Origin: Oscillatoriales cyanobacterium
GTDB lineage: Bacteria; Cyanobacteriota; Cyanobacteriia; Cyanobacteriales; Laspinemataceae
Reading direction: 5' to 3'
NCBI GenBank assembly: GCA_011390955.1
Contig: JAABRM010000008.1
Coordinates: 62,001 to 126,000, forward strand
DNA: 64,000 bases
Positions 38,363-46,720 of this stretch are shown in pieces. The position numbers and the translations under genes were made by a program. A model generated the notes under the pieces. That model worked only from the letters and a program-made list of their open reading frames with translations, was not told the origin of the DNA and did no database searches. The stretch's first letter is position 1. Each line of letters opens with the position of its first letter.

Positions 38363-38692
38363 TTAGCTCACTGAAGTCAATTCTTGAGCGTGAACCTGTT
38401 GCCAAAGATATTGCACATAAGACTTACGAGCCGACATCATCAGGCCGTTTTCCGCCAAATCTTCGGCGGTTTGTTCTAAAATTCGCACGTCAATCGCATT
38501 CAGTCGTTGCCGCCGCTTGGTAGAACTCAACAGCCAGACCAGTTTAAACATCATCTCTGGGTCTGCGGTGGTGTTGGGATTGCACCAAGCCAGTGCCATT
38601 TTATGATTATGGTTTTTGCGGTTCGTCAAATTCAACCGATCCCAATACCCTAATTCTCTGATCCTTGTATAAAATTGTTGTTCCAGTGTCAT
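38363..38692 (-). CDS. Conserved hypothetical small protein
   Basis: 109 residues, no signal or membrane helix, rich in basic residues and Trp. Visible features are a Trp/Tyr-rich start (REL-GYWDRLNLTNRK), the helix FKLVWLLSSTKRRQRLNAID and the end YVQYLWQQVHAQEL. Its good codon usage and convergent tight packing with menE (4 bp) support a real gene. No function is recognised; the family seems to be cyanobacterial. Confidence 0.65.
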   Translation of the reverse strand: MTLEQQFYTRIRELGYWDRLNLTNRKNHNHKMALAWCNPNTTADPEMMFKLVWLLSSTKRRQRLNAIDVRILEQTAEDLAENGLMMSARKSYVQYLWQQVHAQELTSVS

Positions 38693-38946
38693 AATGCCCT
38701 ACTTTGTTCCACAGACTAGAAAGTGTGCCTTAACCAACCCGGATTAGATTCACTAATTCTTAATATATCTTAATGTATTAAAAAAATGTTAAATAGTTTG
38801 TATTCTTTTACACAAAATTACAATTAATTAATAAATTATTTTTTTTCTTTAAACTTCTTGTAGATTTATTAAGATTAATTGAGTTAAATGTAGTTATTTT
38901 AAAATAAGCTAATATTTATTAAGTTTAATTAAGATTTGGTAAGCAT
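38693..38946. other. Very AT-rich intergenic segment
   Basis: About 250 bp of strongly AT-rich DNA (AATATATCTTAATGTATTAA and similar) lies between the small hypothetical gene and the thioesterase, both leftward. It may hold the promoter of the hypothetical gene. No ORF, hairpin or repeat unit stands out. Confidence 0.6.
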
Positions 38947-39381
38947 TCAAGGGTCAGCATCTCGCGGATCTGCCCCTGGTGCCAACCACTGCATCATCTG
39001 TGGTGATAAGGTTTGGCGGCGGCGATCGCTGGGATTAATACAGACATGGCGAGTTAAAGCTTTAGCAAGGCAATGATGGGTCAGGTTTGGCTCCGGGAAA
39101 ATTTCATACACAATTTCAAAGGTATTCTCATTTAACTGATGAGGGGTTAACTCGACCCGGAGGCGATCGCCGCAAAACATAGGACGGAAAAAATCCACAC
39201 TCGCATGAACAATCGGCAGGGCTACTTCCGGGTTCCGAAAAAAATCTTTCAGATTAAACTCTGCTGCCACCAGTGAAGCTTCATAAGCTTCATGGCAGAT
39301 CGCCAAAACATTACTAAAATAGACCACTCCCGCAGCATCGGTGTCTTGAAAGCGCACAGTCCGTAAGTAACTAAATATCAT
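38947..39381 (-). CDS. 1,4-Dihydroxy-2-naphthoyl-CoA hydrolase (hotdog thioesterase)
   Basis: 144 residues from ATG 39381 (MIFSYLRTVRFQDTDAAG). This is a 4HBT-type hotdog fold with the catalytic segment DTDAAGVVYFSNVLAICHEA (Asp ~13-15), SVDFFRPMFCGDRL and FEIVYEI. In Synechocystis the slr0204 protein of this family hydrolyses DHNA-CoA to DHNA for phylloquinone; the nearby men genes support the same role. The frame stays open 54 codons upstream through a heptamer array. That Q/T/N-rich extension is judged to be untranslated leader, but no Shine-Dalgarno marks ATG 39381. Confidence 0.88.
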   Translation of the reverse strand: MIFSYLRTVRFQDTDAAGVVYFSNVLAICHEAYEASLVAAEFNLKDFFRNPEVALPIVHASVDFFRPMFCGDRLRVELTPHQLNENTFEIVYEIFPEPNLTHHCLAKALTRHVCINPSDRRRQTLSPQMMQWLAPGADPRDADP

Positions 39382-39545
39382 ATTGTTGGTTGTTTGTTGT
39401 TGGTTGTTGGTTCTTGGTTGTTTGTTGGTGGTTGTTTGTTGGTTGTTGGTGGTTGTTTGTTGTTTGTTGGTTGTTCTCCTCTGCCCCTCCGCTCCCCTGC
39501 TCCTCTGCCCCTCCGCTCCTCCGCTCCTCCGCTCCTCCGCCACGG
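39382..39545. repeat. TTGTTTG/TTGTTGG heptamers and CTCCGCTCCTC tract
   Basis: Heptamers of the TTGTTGG/TTGTTTG type occupy 39383-39476, directly against the thioesterase ATG. They are followed to about 39541 by a CCGCTCCTC/CTCTGCCCCTC pyrimidine repeat. In the mRNA sense of the leftward thioesterase gene the array is C/A-rich. The pyrimidine tract is an AGCGGAGGAGCGGAGG-type purine repeat in that strand and could mimic ribosome-binding sites. Confidence 0.95.
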
Positions 39546-39974
39546 AAAAGCCCCCTACAAAAATATTACGATTTCTATAGGATTGCTATATCAACTAATT
39601 GAGTAATCAATAACGGATTATTTTGTAGAGTTTATGTGAATTTCCAGGAAAATTCGAGCATTTCTATTGCTGCTTTTTTTTGTCCAGTGCGGTGTTTTTC
39701 CAGAACATCTAAGTTAAGTTAAAATTATGCCACGAACCGATTGAATCCGGGCGGCATTTTTAAGCCAATAATCTTGTAGTGGGTGCGAGGGTGCAGCGAT
39801 CGCCCGACGATCTGCTTAACTCAACGGTTGATTCAGGTAGTCCTCTAGGCGGTCAAAAATGGCTGACCACCCAAGAGCGATCGCGATCGCTGACAGCAAT
39901 TTTCAAGGTTTCATCACCAAACTGGGTTTTTGTCTCAGCAAATACAGAATATAATATAAATCCCAGCTTAGGGG
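39546..39974. other. Intergenic gap, nothing recognisable
   Basis: About 430 bp without a supported gene. It contains three GCGATCGC/GCGATCGCGATCGC HIP1 sites near 39796 and 39880 but no repeat array, terminator or RNA gene that I can identify. It probably holds the thioesterase promoter. Confidence 0.55.
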
Positions 39975-40066
39975 TTAATTTCCCAAGTTGATTTGCGGTA
40001 TCATTAAAGTTAGTCGGGGAAAATTGGCTGGCTTATGTATGCTTCGACCTCTGGGAAAATTTTCTT

Positions 40067-40357
40067 TTACTTTCGCAGACTCACCATATTGGCAATAATC
40101 ATCCCAGAGGTCATCAGTCCTACCCCACCGAGGAGTCCCCACTTGAGAAAGCGATCGCGGAGAATTTTTAGAATTTTTTCTTTCATGGTTTTCGGTCGCT
40201 TCATTGGACAAGCGATCGAGATTGCTTCAAGTATTTGGTAAAATACTTGCTCAAATAATTTTTCGGATCCAGATGATTCTTTTTTTACCCTAAATTTGGT
40301 CAAAATCTGTGACATATATTTTTTTAATTGAACCGAGGTTTTATTGAAAAATAACAT
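40067..40357 (-). CDS. Possible small C-tail membrane protein
   Basis: 96 residues from ATG 40357 (MLFFNKTSVQ); ATG 40315 (MSQILTKF) is an alternative giving 82. It is basic and ends with a hydrophobic helix WGLLGGVGLMTSGMIIANMV followed by SLRK, as in tail-anchored proteins. The segment KTMKEKILKILRDRFLKWG is strongly amphipathic. No homologue is recognised and an overlapping frame exists, so the call is tentative. Confidence 0.42.
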   Translation of the reverse strand: MLFFNKTSVQLKKYMSQILTKFRVKKESSGSEKLFEQVFYQILEAISIACPMKRPKTMKEKILKILRDRFLKWGLLGGVGLMTSGMIIANMVSLRK

Positions 40358-40664
40358 AATCAAAATATGAATATGTCACCGAAATTACCGAGCGAATAAA
40401 GGAATGAGAAGGGGCGAAAACCGCTGGCCAAATATTTAGCCAACCAGAACAGTTGATTATAATCAGATCGGGGTGAGCAAATCGATCCCGAAAGCTGTAG
40501 CAAGAATCAGAGATTTAGGCGAAAATATAAAAAAAATCAAAAAATTCATTCGTCTCTGGCGATTTCTGAATGGTCAAGCCGGTTACAGTCATTCAACGGC
40601 TGATGCAATATTGGGATAGTAGCGAGAGACTCTCCATTATCAAGGTCAGGAGGCTCTATAAACA

Positions 40665-43600
40665 ATGTCTGAACGGCAACTAGCAACGCAAATCGAGGAT
40701 CTCAGTAAACAAATCGCAGAATTGCAAACAACATTGCAAGCAGAAATCAAGGCTCGTGAATATGTCGAGTCTTTACTCTGGAAACAAGAAATAGCTGAAA
40801 ACACCGCCAAACCATTAGATCCCAGCCCTGGCAACCCTGGGGTGGAGCATCTCTTAAACTGGGATCCGCAGTTGGCGAATCAAATTGTGAATACTATTGC
40901 GGATCCCATTTTTGTCCAGAGTGAACAACATCGCTACTTAATGGTTAACGATGCTTTTTGTCAACTGGTGGGATATCGCCGCGAACAGTTAATTGGTCAG
41001 TCCGACGAGCGAATTTTTCCCCAAGTGGATTTGTTCCGAAAACAAGAGAAACGAGTGTTAGCCTGGGGATCTCCGGTAGAATATGAGGTGCATTTTACCA
41101 ACGCTGTCGGCACAACTCATATTCTTTCAACGAAGTTATCTTATTTTGAGGATGGCAGTGGGGAGAAATTCTGGGTGGGGATCGGTCGAGAAATTAGCCA
41201 GCAAAAAGAAATGGAGTTGACCATGCTGGAATGTCAAGAGCGGTTTTTGGATATCATAGATCAAGCAGCGGTTGGCATTGCTCAACTGTCCCTTGATGGT
41301 CAGTTTTTGTGGACGAATTCTGGGTTTGGCAAAATTGTCGGTTATGCTGATTCAGAATTGCTACAAATGAGTTTTCAGGACTTGACTTATGCGGAAGATG
41401 TGGGGCCAAGTCTAGAGTTATGTCAGGCATTAATTAATGGTTTAATTCCTAAGTTTTCTAAAGAAAAACGATACGTTCACAAAGATGGTTCGGTGGTTTG
41501 GGGCAATGCGACTGTTTCTTTAGCGCGAAATTCTGAGGATAAGCCGAAATATTTTGTGGTGGTTTTGACGGATATTAGCGATCGCAAACGCACGGAACAA
41601 GCATTACAAGATAGCGAACATCGATATTATAGCTTGATGCAGGTTTCTCCCGTGGGCATTTTTCACTTAGATGCCAGTGGGGAATGTGTTTATGCCAATC
41701 CTCATGCTTGTGAAATTGCCGGGTTAGGACTGGTGGAAATGTTGGGAGAAGGATGGGTTCAAAATATTCATCCCCAAGATCGTTTGGTGGTGTTTGAGCA
41801 ATTGCAGTATATCCATAAACATCGCACGAAAGTTAGTTGTAAGTATCGGTTTTTACGGGCTAATAATCAGGTGAATTGGGTTTTGTCAGAGGCGATCGCG
41901 CAATGTGACAAAGAAGATAAAATTACTGGGTATGTTTGGACTGTCACCAATATTAGTGAATTGAAAGTCACGGAAGAAGCATTGCGTCAAAGTGAAGAGC
42001 AATTTCGTCATACCTTTGAATATGCTCCTATTGGTATGGCGATCCAGTCTTTGCATGGGCCATTTCTGCGGGTGAATCAAGGCTTGTGTGAACCTTTGGG
42101 TTACACCGCTGAAGAATTGTTAGGCAAAAGTTTTGCGGATTTAATCCATCCAGAGGAAGTGACGGCATTTCTGGAACAAAAGCAGCATTTATTAGCCGCT
42201 AAAATTGCTTCTTTTCAAATGGAAAATCGCTATTTTGCTAAAGATGGTCATGTAGTTCATGCTTTGTTAAAAATGGTTTTAGTGCGGGACTTTATGGGAG
42301 ATCCGCTCCATTTGCTCGGCCAATTTGTGGATATTAGCGATCGCAAACAAGTCGAGCAACAATTAGTTCACGATGCTTTCCATGATGCTCTCACAGGTTT
42401 GCCAAATCGGGCGATGTTCTTGGAAAGAGTTTCCACCGCCCTGAAACGAATTAAACGATATCCCAATCAGCTATTTGCTGTCTTATTTTTAGATGTCGAT
42501 CGCTTCAAAATTGTCAATGACAGTATGGGGCCGGTGATGGGCGATCGACTGTTAATTGCGATCGCCGATAAACTGAATCAATGTCTGCGGTCTACAGATA
42601 TGGTCGCCCGTTTGGGTGGCGATGAATTTTCTATTTTACTAGAAGATATTAAAGATATTAAAGATGCCACAAAAGCAGCCGATCGCATTTTAGAAATCCT
42701 GGGTTCACCCTTTACTTTGAATGGTTATGAAGTCGTCACCACGGCGAGTATTGGCATTGCCATGCTATCCCCCGCTTATGAACAAGCCGAACAAGTGCTT
42801 CGCGATGCAGATATTGCCATGTATCGAGCCAAACGCGCTGGCAAAGCCCGTTATGAAATTTTTGATAAAGTAATGTACTCCTATGCTTTGGGTTTATTAC
42901 AGTTAGAAAATGACTTGCGAAGAGCCATAGAAAAACGCGAATTTAGAGTACATTATCAACCAATTACTTCTTTAATTTCCGCCACTTTAACGGGGTTTGA
43001 GGCATTAGTCCGTTGGGCGCATCCAGAGAAAGGCATGATTTCCCCGGTAGAATTTATTCCCATTGCGGAAGAAACCGGATTAATCGTTCCTTTGGGTGAG
43101 TGGGTGCTGCGTGAAGCTTGTCAGCAAATAAAAAAATGGCAAGATGAATTTCCCTGGACGGCATCTTTGAAAATGAGTGTAAATCTTTCTGCCAAACAGC
43201 TTAGAGAACGGCACTTAATCCAGACTATCGATGATATTTTAATGGAAACAAATTTAAATCCCAATTGTCTCAAATTAGAAATTACTGAAAGTGTGTTAAT
43301 GGAAAATACCGACGTGGTGGCGAAAATTCTCTGGCAACTGCGATCGCGCAATATTGAGTTAAGTCTGGATGACTTTGGCACCGGCTATTCTTCCTTAAGT
43401 TATTTACATAGTTTCCCCGTCAATACGGTGAAAATTGACCGTTCTTTTGTCAGTCGCATGAATGAAAATGAAGAAAACTCAGAAATCGTCAAAGCGATCG
43501 TCACCCTGGCGCATACTTTGGGCATGGATGCGGTAGCCGAAGGCATCGAAACTTCTGAGCAATTAGCTCAATTAAAATCCCTCGCTTGCGAACAAGGACA

Positions 43601-43691
43601 AGGTTATTTCTTTTCCAAACCTTTGGATAGTCAAGCGGCAACAGATTTATTAGCTAAAGCGCCAAACTGGTTAAATCACGAAGAAGAATAA
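40665..43691 (+). CDS. Multi-PAS GGDEF-EAL protein
   Basis: 1008 residues. A short coiled coil (~5-45, QLATQIEDLSKQIAELQTTL) is followed by four PAS/PAC units (~75-190, 195-315, 320-440, 445-565), then GGDEF and EAL. Both catalytic sites look intact: RLGGDEFSIL, EALVRW, ITESVLMEN, DDFGTGYSSLS, VKIDRSFV and VAEGIET. There is no membrane helix, so cytoplasmic signals or redox/light cofactors in the PAS domains are likely inputs. AGGAGG at 40648-40653 is the ribosome-binding site. It stands alone on its strand. Confidence 0.94.
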   Translation: MSERQLATQIEDLSKQIAELQTTLQAEIKAREYVESLLWKQEIAENTAKPLDPSPGNPGVEHLLNWDPQLANQIVNTIADPIFVQSEQHRYLMVNDAFCQLVGYRREQLIGQSDERIFPQVDLFRKQEKRVLAWGSPVEYEVHFTNAVGTTHILSTKLSYFEDGSGEKFWVGIGREISQQKEMELTMLECQERFLDIIDQAAVGIAQLSLDGQFLWTNSGFGKIVGYADSELLQMSFQDLTYAEDVGPSLELCQALINGLIPKFSKEKRYVHKDGSVVWGNATVSLARNSEDKPKYFVVVLTDISDRKRTEQALQDSEHRYYSLMQVSPVGIFHLDASGECVYANPHACEIAGLGLVEMLGEGWVQNIHPQDRLVVFEQLQYIHKHRTKVSCKYRFLRANNQVNWVLSEAIAQCDKEDKITGYVWTVTNISELKVTEEALRQSEEQFRHTFEYAPIGMAIQSLHGPFLRVNQGLCEPLGYTAEELLGKSFADLIHPEEVTAFLEQKQHLLAAKIASFQMENRYFAKDGHVVHALLKMVLVRDFMGDPLHLLGQFVDISDRKQVEQQLVHDAFHDALTGLPNRAMFLERVSTALKRIKRYPNQLFAVLFLDVDRFKIVNDSMGPVMGDRLLIAIADKLNQCLRSTDMVARLGGDEFSILLEDIKDIKDATKAADRILEILGSPFTLNGYEVVTTASIGIAMLSPAYEQAEQVLRDADIAMYRAKRAGKARYEIFDKVMYSYALGLLQLENDLRRAIEKREFRVHYQPITSLISATLTGFEALVRWAHPEKGMISPVEFIPIAEETGLIVPLGEWVLREACQQIKKWQDEFPWTASLKMSVNLSAKQLRERHLIQTIDDILMETNLNPNCLKLEITESVLMENTDVVAKILWQLRSRNIELSLDDFGTGYSSLSYLHSFPVNTVKIDRSFVSRMNENEENSEIVKAIVTLAHTLGMDAVAEGIETSEQLAQLKSLACEQGQGYFFSKPLDSQAATDLLAKAPNWLNHEEE

Positions 43692-43857
43692 TTGATAATT
43701 GATAATTGATAATTGATAATTGATAATTGATAATTGATAATTGATGGCTTAACATAATTATCAATTGATAATTGATAATTGTTAATTGATAATTGTTAAT
43801 TGTTAATTGATAATTGTTAATTGTTAATTGTTTCCCCTGCACCGATGGCAGCCCTAC
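43690..43857. repeat. AATTGAT heptamer array ending in GATGGCAGCCC
   Basis: It begins inside the EAL-gene stop region and runs as AATTGAT units, switches to TTAATTGT variants after 43741-43760, and ends with TTTCCCCTGCACCGATGGCA and GCCCTAC. The same tail (CCC...GATGGCGGCCC) follows heptamers near 60987 and 63213. Confidence 0.92.
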
Positions 43858-43899
43858 AGTTATAAAGAAAGTGCTACTTCTAATTCACGGAGATATTTG

Positions 43900-44439
43900 A
43901 TGGATTTGCAACGGAAAGTCACTCCCGCAGAGAATCCCGCAGAGAATAGGGAAATGTGGGAATTTGCCGAACCAGAGGAACGTCAACGGTTAGATGTGGT
44001 GATGGTGCCACCGGAAACTATACCGAGTGGCGAAGACAATATCGCCGATTGGTTGTCAGTCCCCGCAGAGGATATGGCTGAAGCATCTCAGCCACCGAGT
44101 ACGAGAGAAAGAATCGTTAATTTTTACCTAGCTTTGACGAAAATTGACCGTCAGAGCATCACTGATGCGGAAATGCAACCAGCCCGAATTCAGACCGGAT
44201 TGCTGTTTGTGGGATTTTCGGCGTTGCTGTTGATGTGGCTGCTATTACATAGTCACACCATCCACCCCGGACTCACCTCCGTGCAGCAAATTCAACGGTA
44301 CTGGGAACCGTATATCGCCTTTGTTTGTATGGGAGTCGCGGGAATGATGATGCTGGGTCGGGAAGCTATGCGTCCACGGGTCAAGCTGCCCGTGAACCAA
44401 CCAGAATCCGTCACTGACTCCGGTTCAACTGAGGCCTAG
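43900..44439 (+). CDS. Two-helix membrane protein of unknown function
   Basis: 179 residues from ATG 43900, chosen because GGAG lies seven bases upstream and residues upstream of it are repeat-derived. The first ~90 residues are acidic and soluble (TIPSGEDNIADWLSVPAEDM). Two helices follow (GLLFVGFSALLLMWLLLHS and YIAFVCMGVAGMMMLG) with a short extracytoplasmic loop. The last five codons overlap the convergent GntR gene by 15 bp. No family is recognised. Confidence 0.65.
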   Translation: MDLQRKVTPAENPAENREMWEFAEPEERQRLDVVMVPPETIPSGEDNIADWLSVPAEDMAEASQPPSTRERIVNFYLALTKIDRQSITDAEMQPARIQTGLLFVGFSALLLMWLLLHSHTIHPGLTSVQQIQRYWEPYIAFVCMGVAGMMMLGREAMRPRVKLPVNQPESVTDSGSTEA

Positions 44440-45408
44440 TTCTCGTTTGAGCCGATTAATTGAATCGGGGTTGATGTAATGGTCGATGCAGTAAACTTGC
44501 GGGGCGCGAATTAGGTCTTCTCTAGCCCCGGCGATCGCTGCTTTCACCGAAGGTAAACTCGCGGGGTCGCAACCGATCACCCTTGCTCGTCGGACAATAG
44601 AATTGAGCTTATAAGCATCTTCTATTTGCGCCGTAATCACCAATAGTTCATCCCCCCGCATACTATTAATAATCACTTCCGTGGCTCGCAACCAACCCGG
44701 ACTAATGCTTACCAGACCCAGACAGCTATCCTTGGGTAGCTGTTTGACGATCGCCTCTTCTTTGGCATGGTCGTAAATATCAATCGGCAAAACCCGCACC
44801 GCTTTCGGTCGAGCGATCTCCTCCGCTTGACCAATAAAATAACGAGTCGTCACCACCGTTCCCGAAGGCGCTTGGGCCAGGGTGTCCGCCAACTCCTCCA
44901 AAGCCACAAGCTGCACCGGCGTCGCCAGGGCTTCTTCCAACTCCCACCGCATCCACTTGCCAATGCCGATATCTTGAGACGGGGCAGTCACCAGAATTCG
45001 CGCACTACACCTTAAGCGCCAATCAATTTCCCCTAAAAATAGTTCTCTGATTTCATGGAGAGTGCAACCTAGAGAAATCAGCTTGTCAACACTTTGCTCC
45101 ACAATTTCACTAGCTTGGGGGTATTCTGCGGAAATGTGAGATTTACTGGGTCGTTGACCGGGAGAACCTTCCGCTTTCACATAAATCCCTGACCCCGCTT
45201 GGGATTCCACCAAGCCGATCGCTTCTAATTGTTCGTAAACTTTGCTAATCGTATTTCGATGTAAACCCGTTTGCATGGCCAACGCACGGGTACTCGGTAG
45301 CTTTTCCCCCGGAGAATATTGCCGAGAGGCGATCGCAAACCGAATTTGATTAAATAATTGGCTCGATGCAGAAATGTCGCTATCAGACTGAATGTGAAAG
45401 TTAACCAT
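44425..45408 (-). CDS. GntR-family transcriptional regulator
   Basis: 327 residues. The N-terminal winged helix (LFNQIRFAIASRQYSPGEKL, PSTRALAMQTGLHRNTISKV, YEQLEAIGLVESQAGSGIYV) at ~18-85 is a clear GntR domain. The C-terminal ~230 residues do not look like the usual FCD or UTRA ligand domains; segments such as VQLVALEELADTLAQAPSG and CLGLVSISPGWLRATEVI suggest a periplasmic-binding-like or cyanobacterial-specific domain. GGAG ten bases before the ATG is the ribosome-binding site. It diverges from the dienelactone hydrolase gene across a heptamer array, a possible control region. Confidence 0.88.
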   Translation of the reverse strand: MVNFHIQSDSDISASSQLFNQIRFAIASRQYSPGEKLPSTRALAMQTGLHRNTISKVYEQLEAIGLVESQAGSGIYVKAEGSPGQRPSKSHISAEYPQASEIVEQSVDKLISLGCTLHEIRELFLGEIDWRLRCSARILVTAPSQDIGIGKWMRWELEEALATPVQLVALEELADTLAQAPSGTVVTTRYFIGQAEEIARPKAVRVLPIDIYDHAKEEAIVKQLPKDSCLGLVSISPGWLRATEVIINSMRGDELLVITAQIEDAYKLNSIVRRARVIGCDPASLPSVKAAIAGAREDLIRAPQVYCIDHYINPDSINRLKRELGLS

Positions 45409-45433
45409 ATCAGGGACTCCAGGGACAAATTAT

Positions 45434-45712
45434 TTGTTGATTGTTGATTGTTGTTGGTTGATTGTTGTTTGTTGATTGTTGATTGTTGATTGTTGATTGT
45501 TGATTGTTGGTTGTTGTTGGTTGATAGTTGATTGTTGATTGTTGATTGTTGGTTCTGGCTAACCTATAATAACCAATAACCAATAACCAACAACTAATAG
45601 CTAATAACCAATAACCAATAACCAACAACCAATAACCAACAACAAACAACAATCAACAAACAACCAACAACCAACAACAAACAACCAACAACCAACTATC
45701 AATATAAAATCA
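45434..45712. repeat. Strand-switching heptamer array between divergent genes
   Basis: From 45434 to about 45555 the plus strand is GATTGTT/GTTGGTT; from about 45567 to 45710 it is CAATAACC/CAACAACC. The switch sits near GGCTAACCTATAATAACC (45557-45574). Each divergent gene (GntR leftward, dienelactone hydrolase rightward) therefore has a C/A-rich leader in its own sense. The two halves are complementary and can fold into a long cruciform or hairpin. Confidence 0.95.
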
Positions 45713-45734
45713 AACCAGTTATGTCAGAGAAACT

Positions 45735-46484
45735 ATGTCAGAACAGCAAATACTTACTCATCAGGTTAATGTCACCAACGGAGATTTGCAAATTCCCGCC
45801 TACTTAGCCCAACCTGTGGGTGAAGGGACATTTCCAGGTGCGATCGTGTTCCAAGAAGTCTTTGGGGTCAATTCCCATATTCGGGATGTCACCGAACGCA
45901 TTGCCAAACAAGGATATGTGGCGATCGCCCCGGCAATTTTTCAACGCACTGCCCCCAACTTTGAAACCGGATACACCGAAAAAGACCTAGAAATCGGCAG
46001 ATATCACAAAGACCTCACCACCGCAGCCCAACTCCTCAGCGATACCCAAGCCACCATCAACTATCTGAAAAGCTTGCCCGTCACCACGGACAACATTGGC
46101 TGTGTGGGCTTCTGCTTTGGCGGTCACGTCGCTTACCTCGCGGCCACATTACCGGAAATCAAAGCCACCGCCTCATTCTATGGCGCTGGAATTGCCACCA
46201 TGACCCCTGGAGGCGGTGAACCCACCATCACCCGCACCCCAGAAATCAACGGCACCATTTACCTATTCTTCGGCAACCAAGACCCCCTCATTCCCAATGA
46301 ACAGGGCGATCGCATTCAAGCCGAACTTCAGAAACATCAAATATCTCATCGCGTCTTTCGCTACGATGACACCAACCACGGTTTCTTCTGCGATCGACGG
46401 CCTAGTTACAACCCCAGCGCCGCTGCTGACGCTTGGACTCACCTCTTACAACTTTATGACGAAACCCTCAAAACCTCTGACTAA
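45735..46484 (+). CDS. Dienelactone hydrolase family protein
   Basis: 249 residues, an alpha/beta hydrolase of the DLH family. The nucleophile is Cys in GCVGFCFGGHVAY (~121), as in carboxymethylenebutenolidase. The acid lies in FGNQDPLIPNEQ and the His in DDTNHGFFCD. EVFGVNSHIRDVTERIAKQG is the typical N-terminal block. The real substrate is unknown in cyanobacteria; such enzymes may detoxify lactones or esters. A C/A-rich heptamer array forms its leader, and no strong Shine-Dalgarno is seen. Confidence 0.9.
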   Translation: MSEQQILTHQVNVTNGDLQIPAYLAQPVGEGTFPGAIVFQEVFGVNSHIRDVTERIAKQGYVAIAPAIFQRTAPNFETGYTEKDLEIGRYHKDLTTAAQLLSDTQATINYLKSLPVTTDNIGCVGFCFGGHVAYLAATLPEIKATASFYGAGIATMTPGGGEPTITRTPEINGTIYLFFGNQDPLIPNEQGDRIQAELQKHQISHRVFRYDDTNHGFFCDRRPSYNPSAAADAWTHLLQLYDETLKTSD

Positions 46485-46594
46485 GTGAAATATTAATCAT
46501 TGGTCGGAAAGTCATTGGTCATTCTTGAACCGAGGACAAATGATCAGTGGTCACCAACAAATATCAACTATAGCTATCCTAAATGATTTATGAA

Positions 46595-46640
46595 GATGCT
46601 CCCCTCTCCCCCTCTGGGAGAGGGGTTGGGGGTGAGGGCT
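46595..46640. repeat. Interspersed CCCCTCTCCC...GAGAGGGG hairpin repeat
   Basis: CTCCCCTCTCCCCCTCTGGG followed by AGAGGGGTTGGGGGTGAGGG is a well-known cyanobacterial intergenic hairpin type. It lies ~110 bases after the dienelactone hydrolase stop and before the RTX gene, and may end the upstream transcript. Confidence 0.75.
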
Positions 46641-46720
46641 TATTTCACGATTGATTTAGGATTGCTATATCAACAGTTGATTCAGCTAAAATTTAGCTAA
46701 ATGCTACAGGAGTAAACAGA

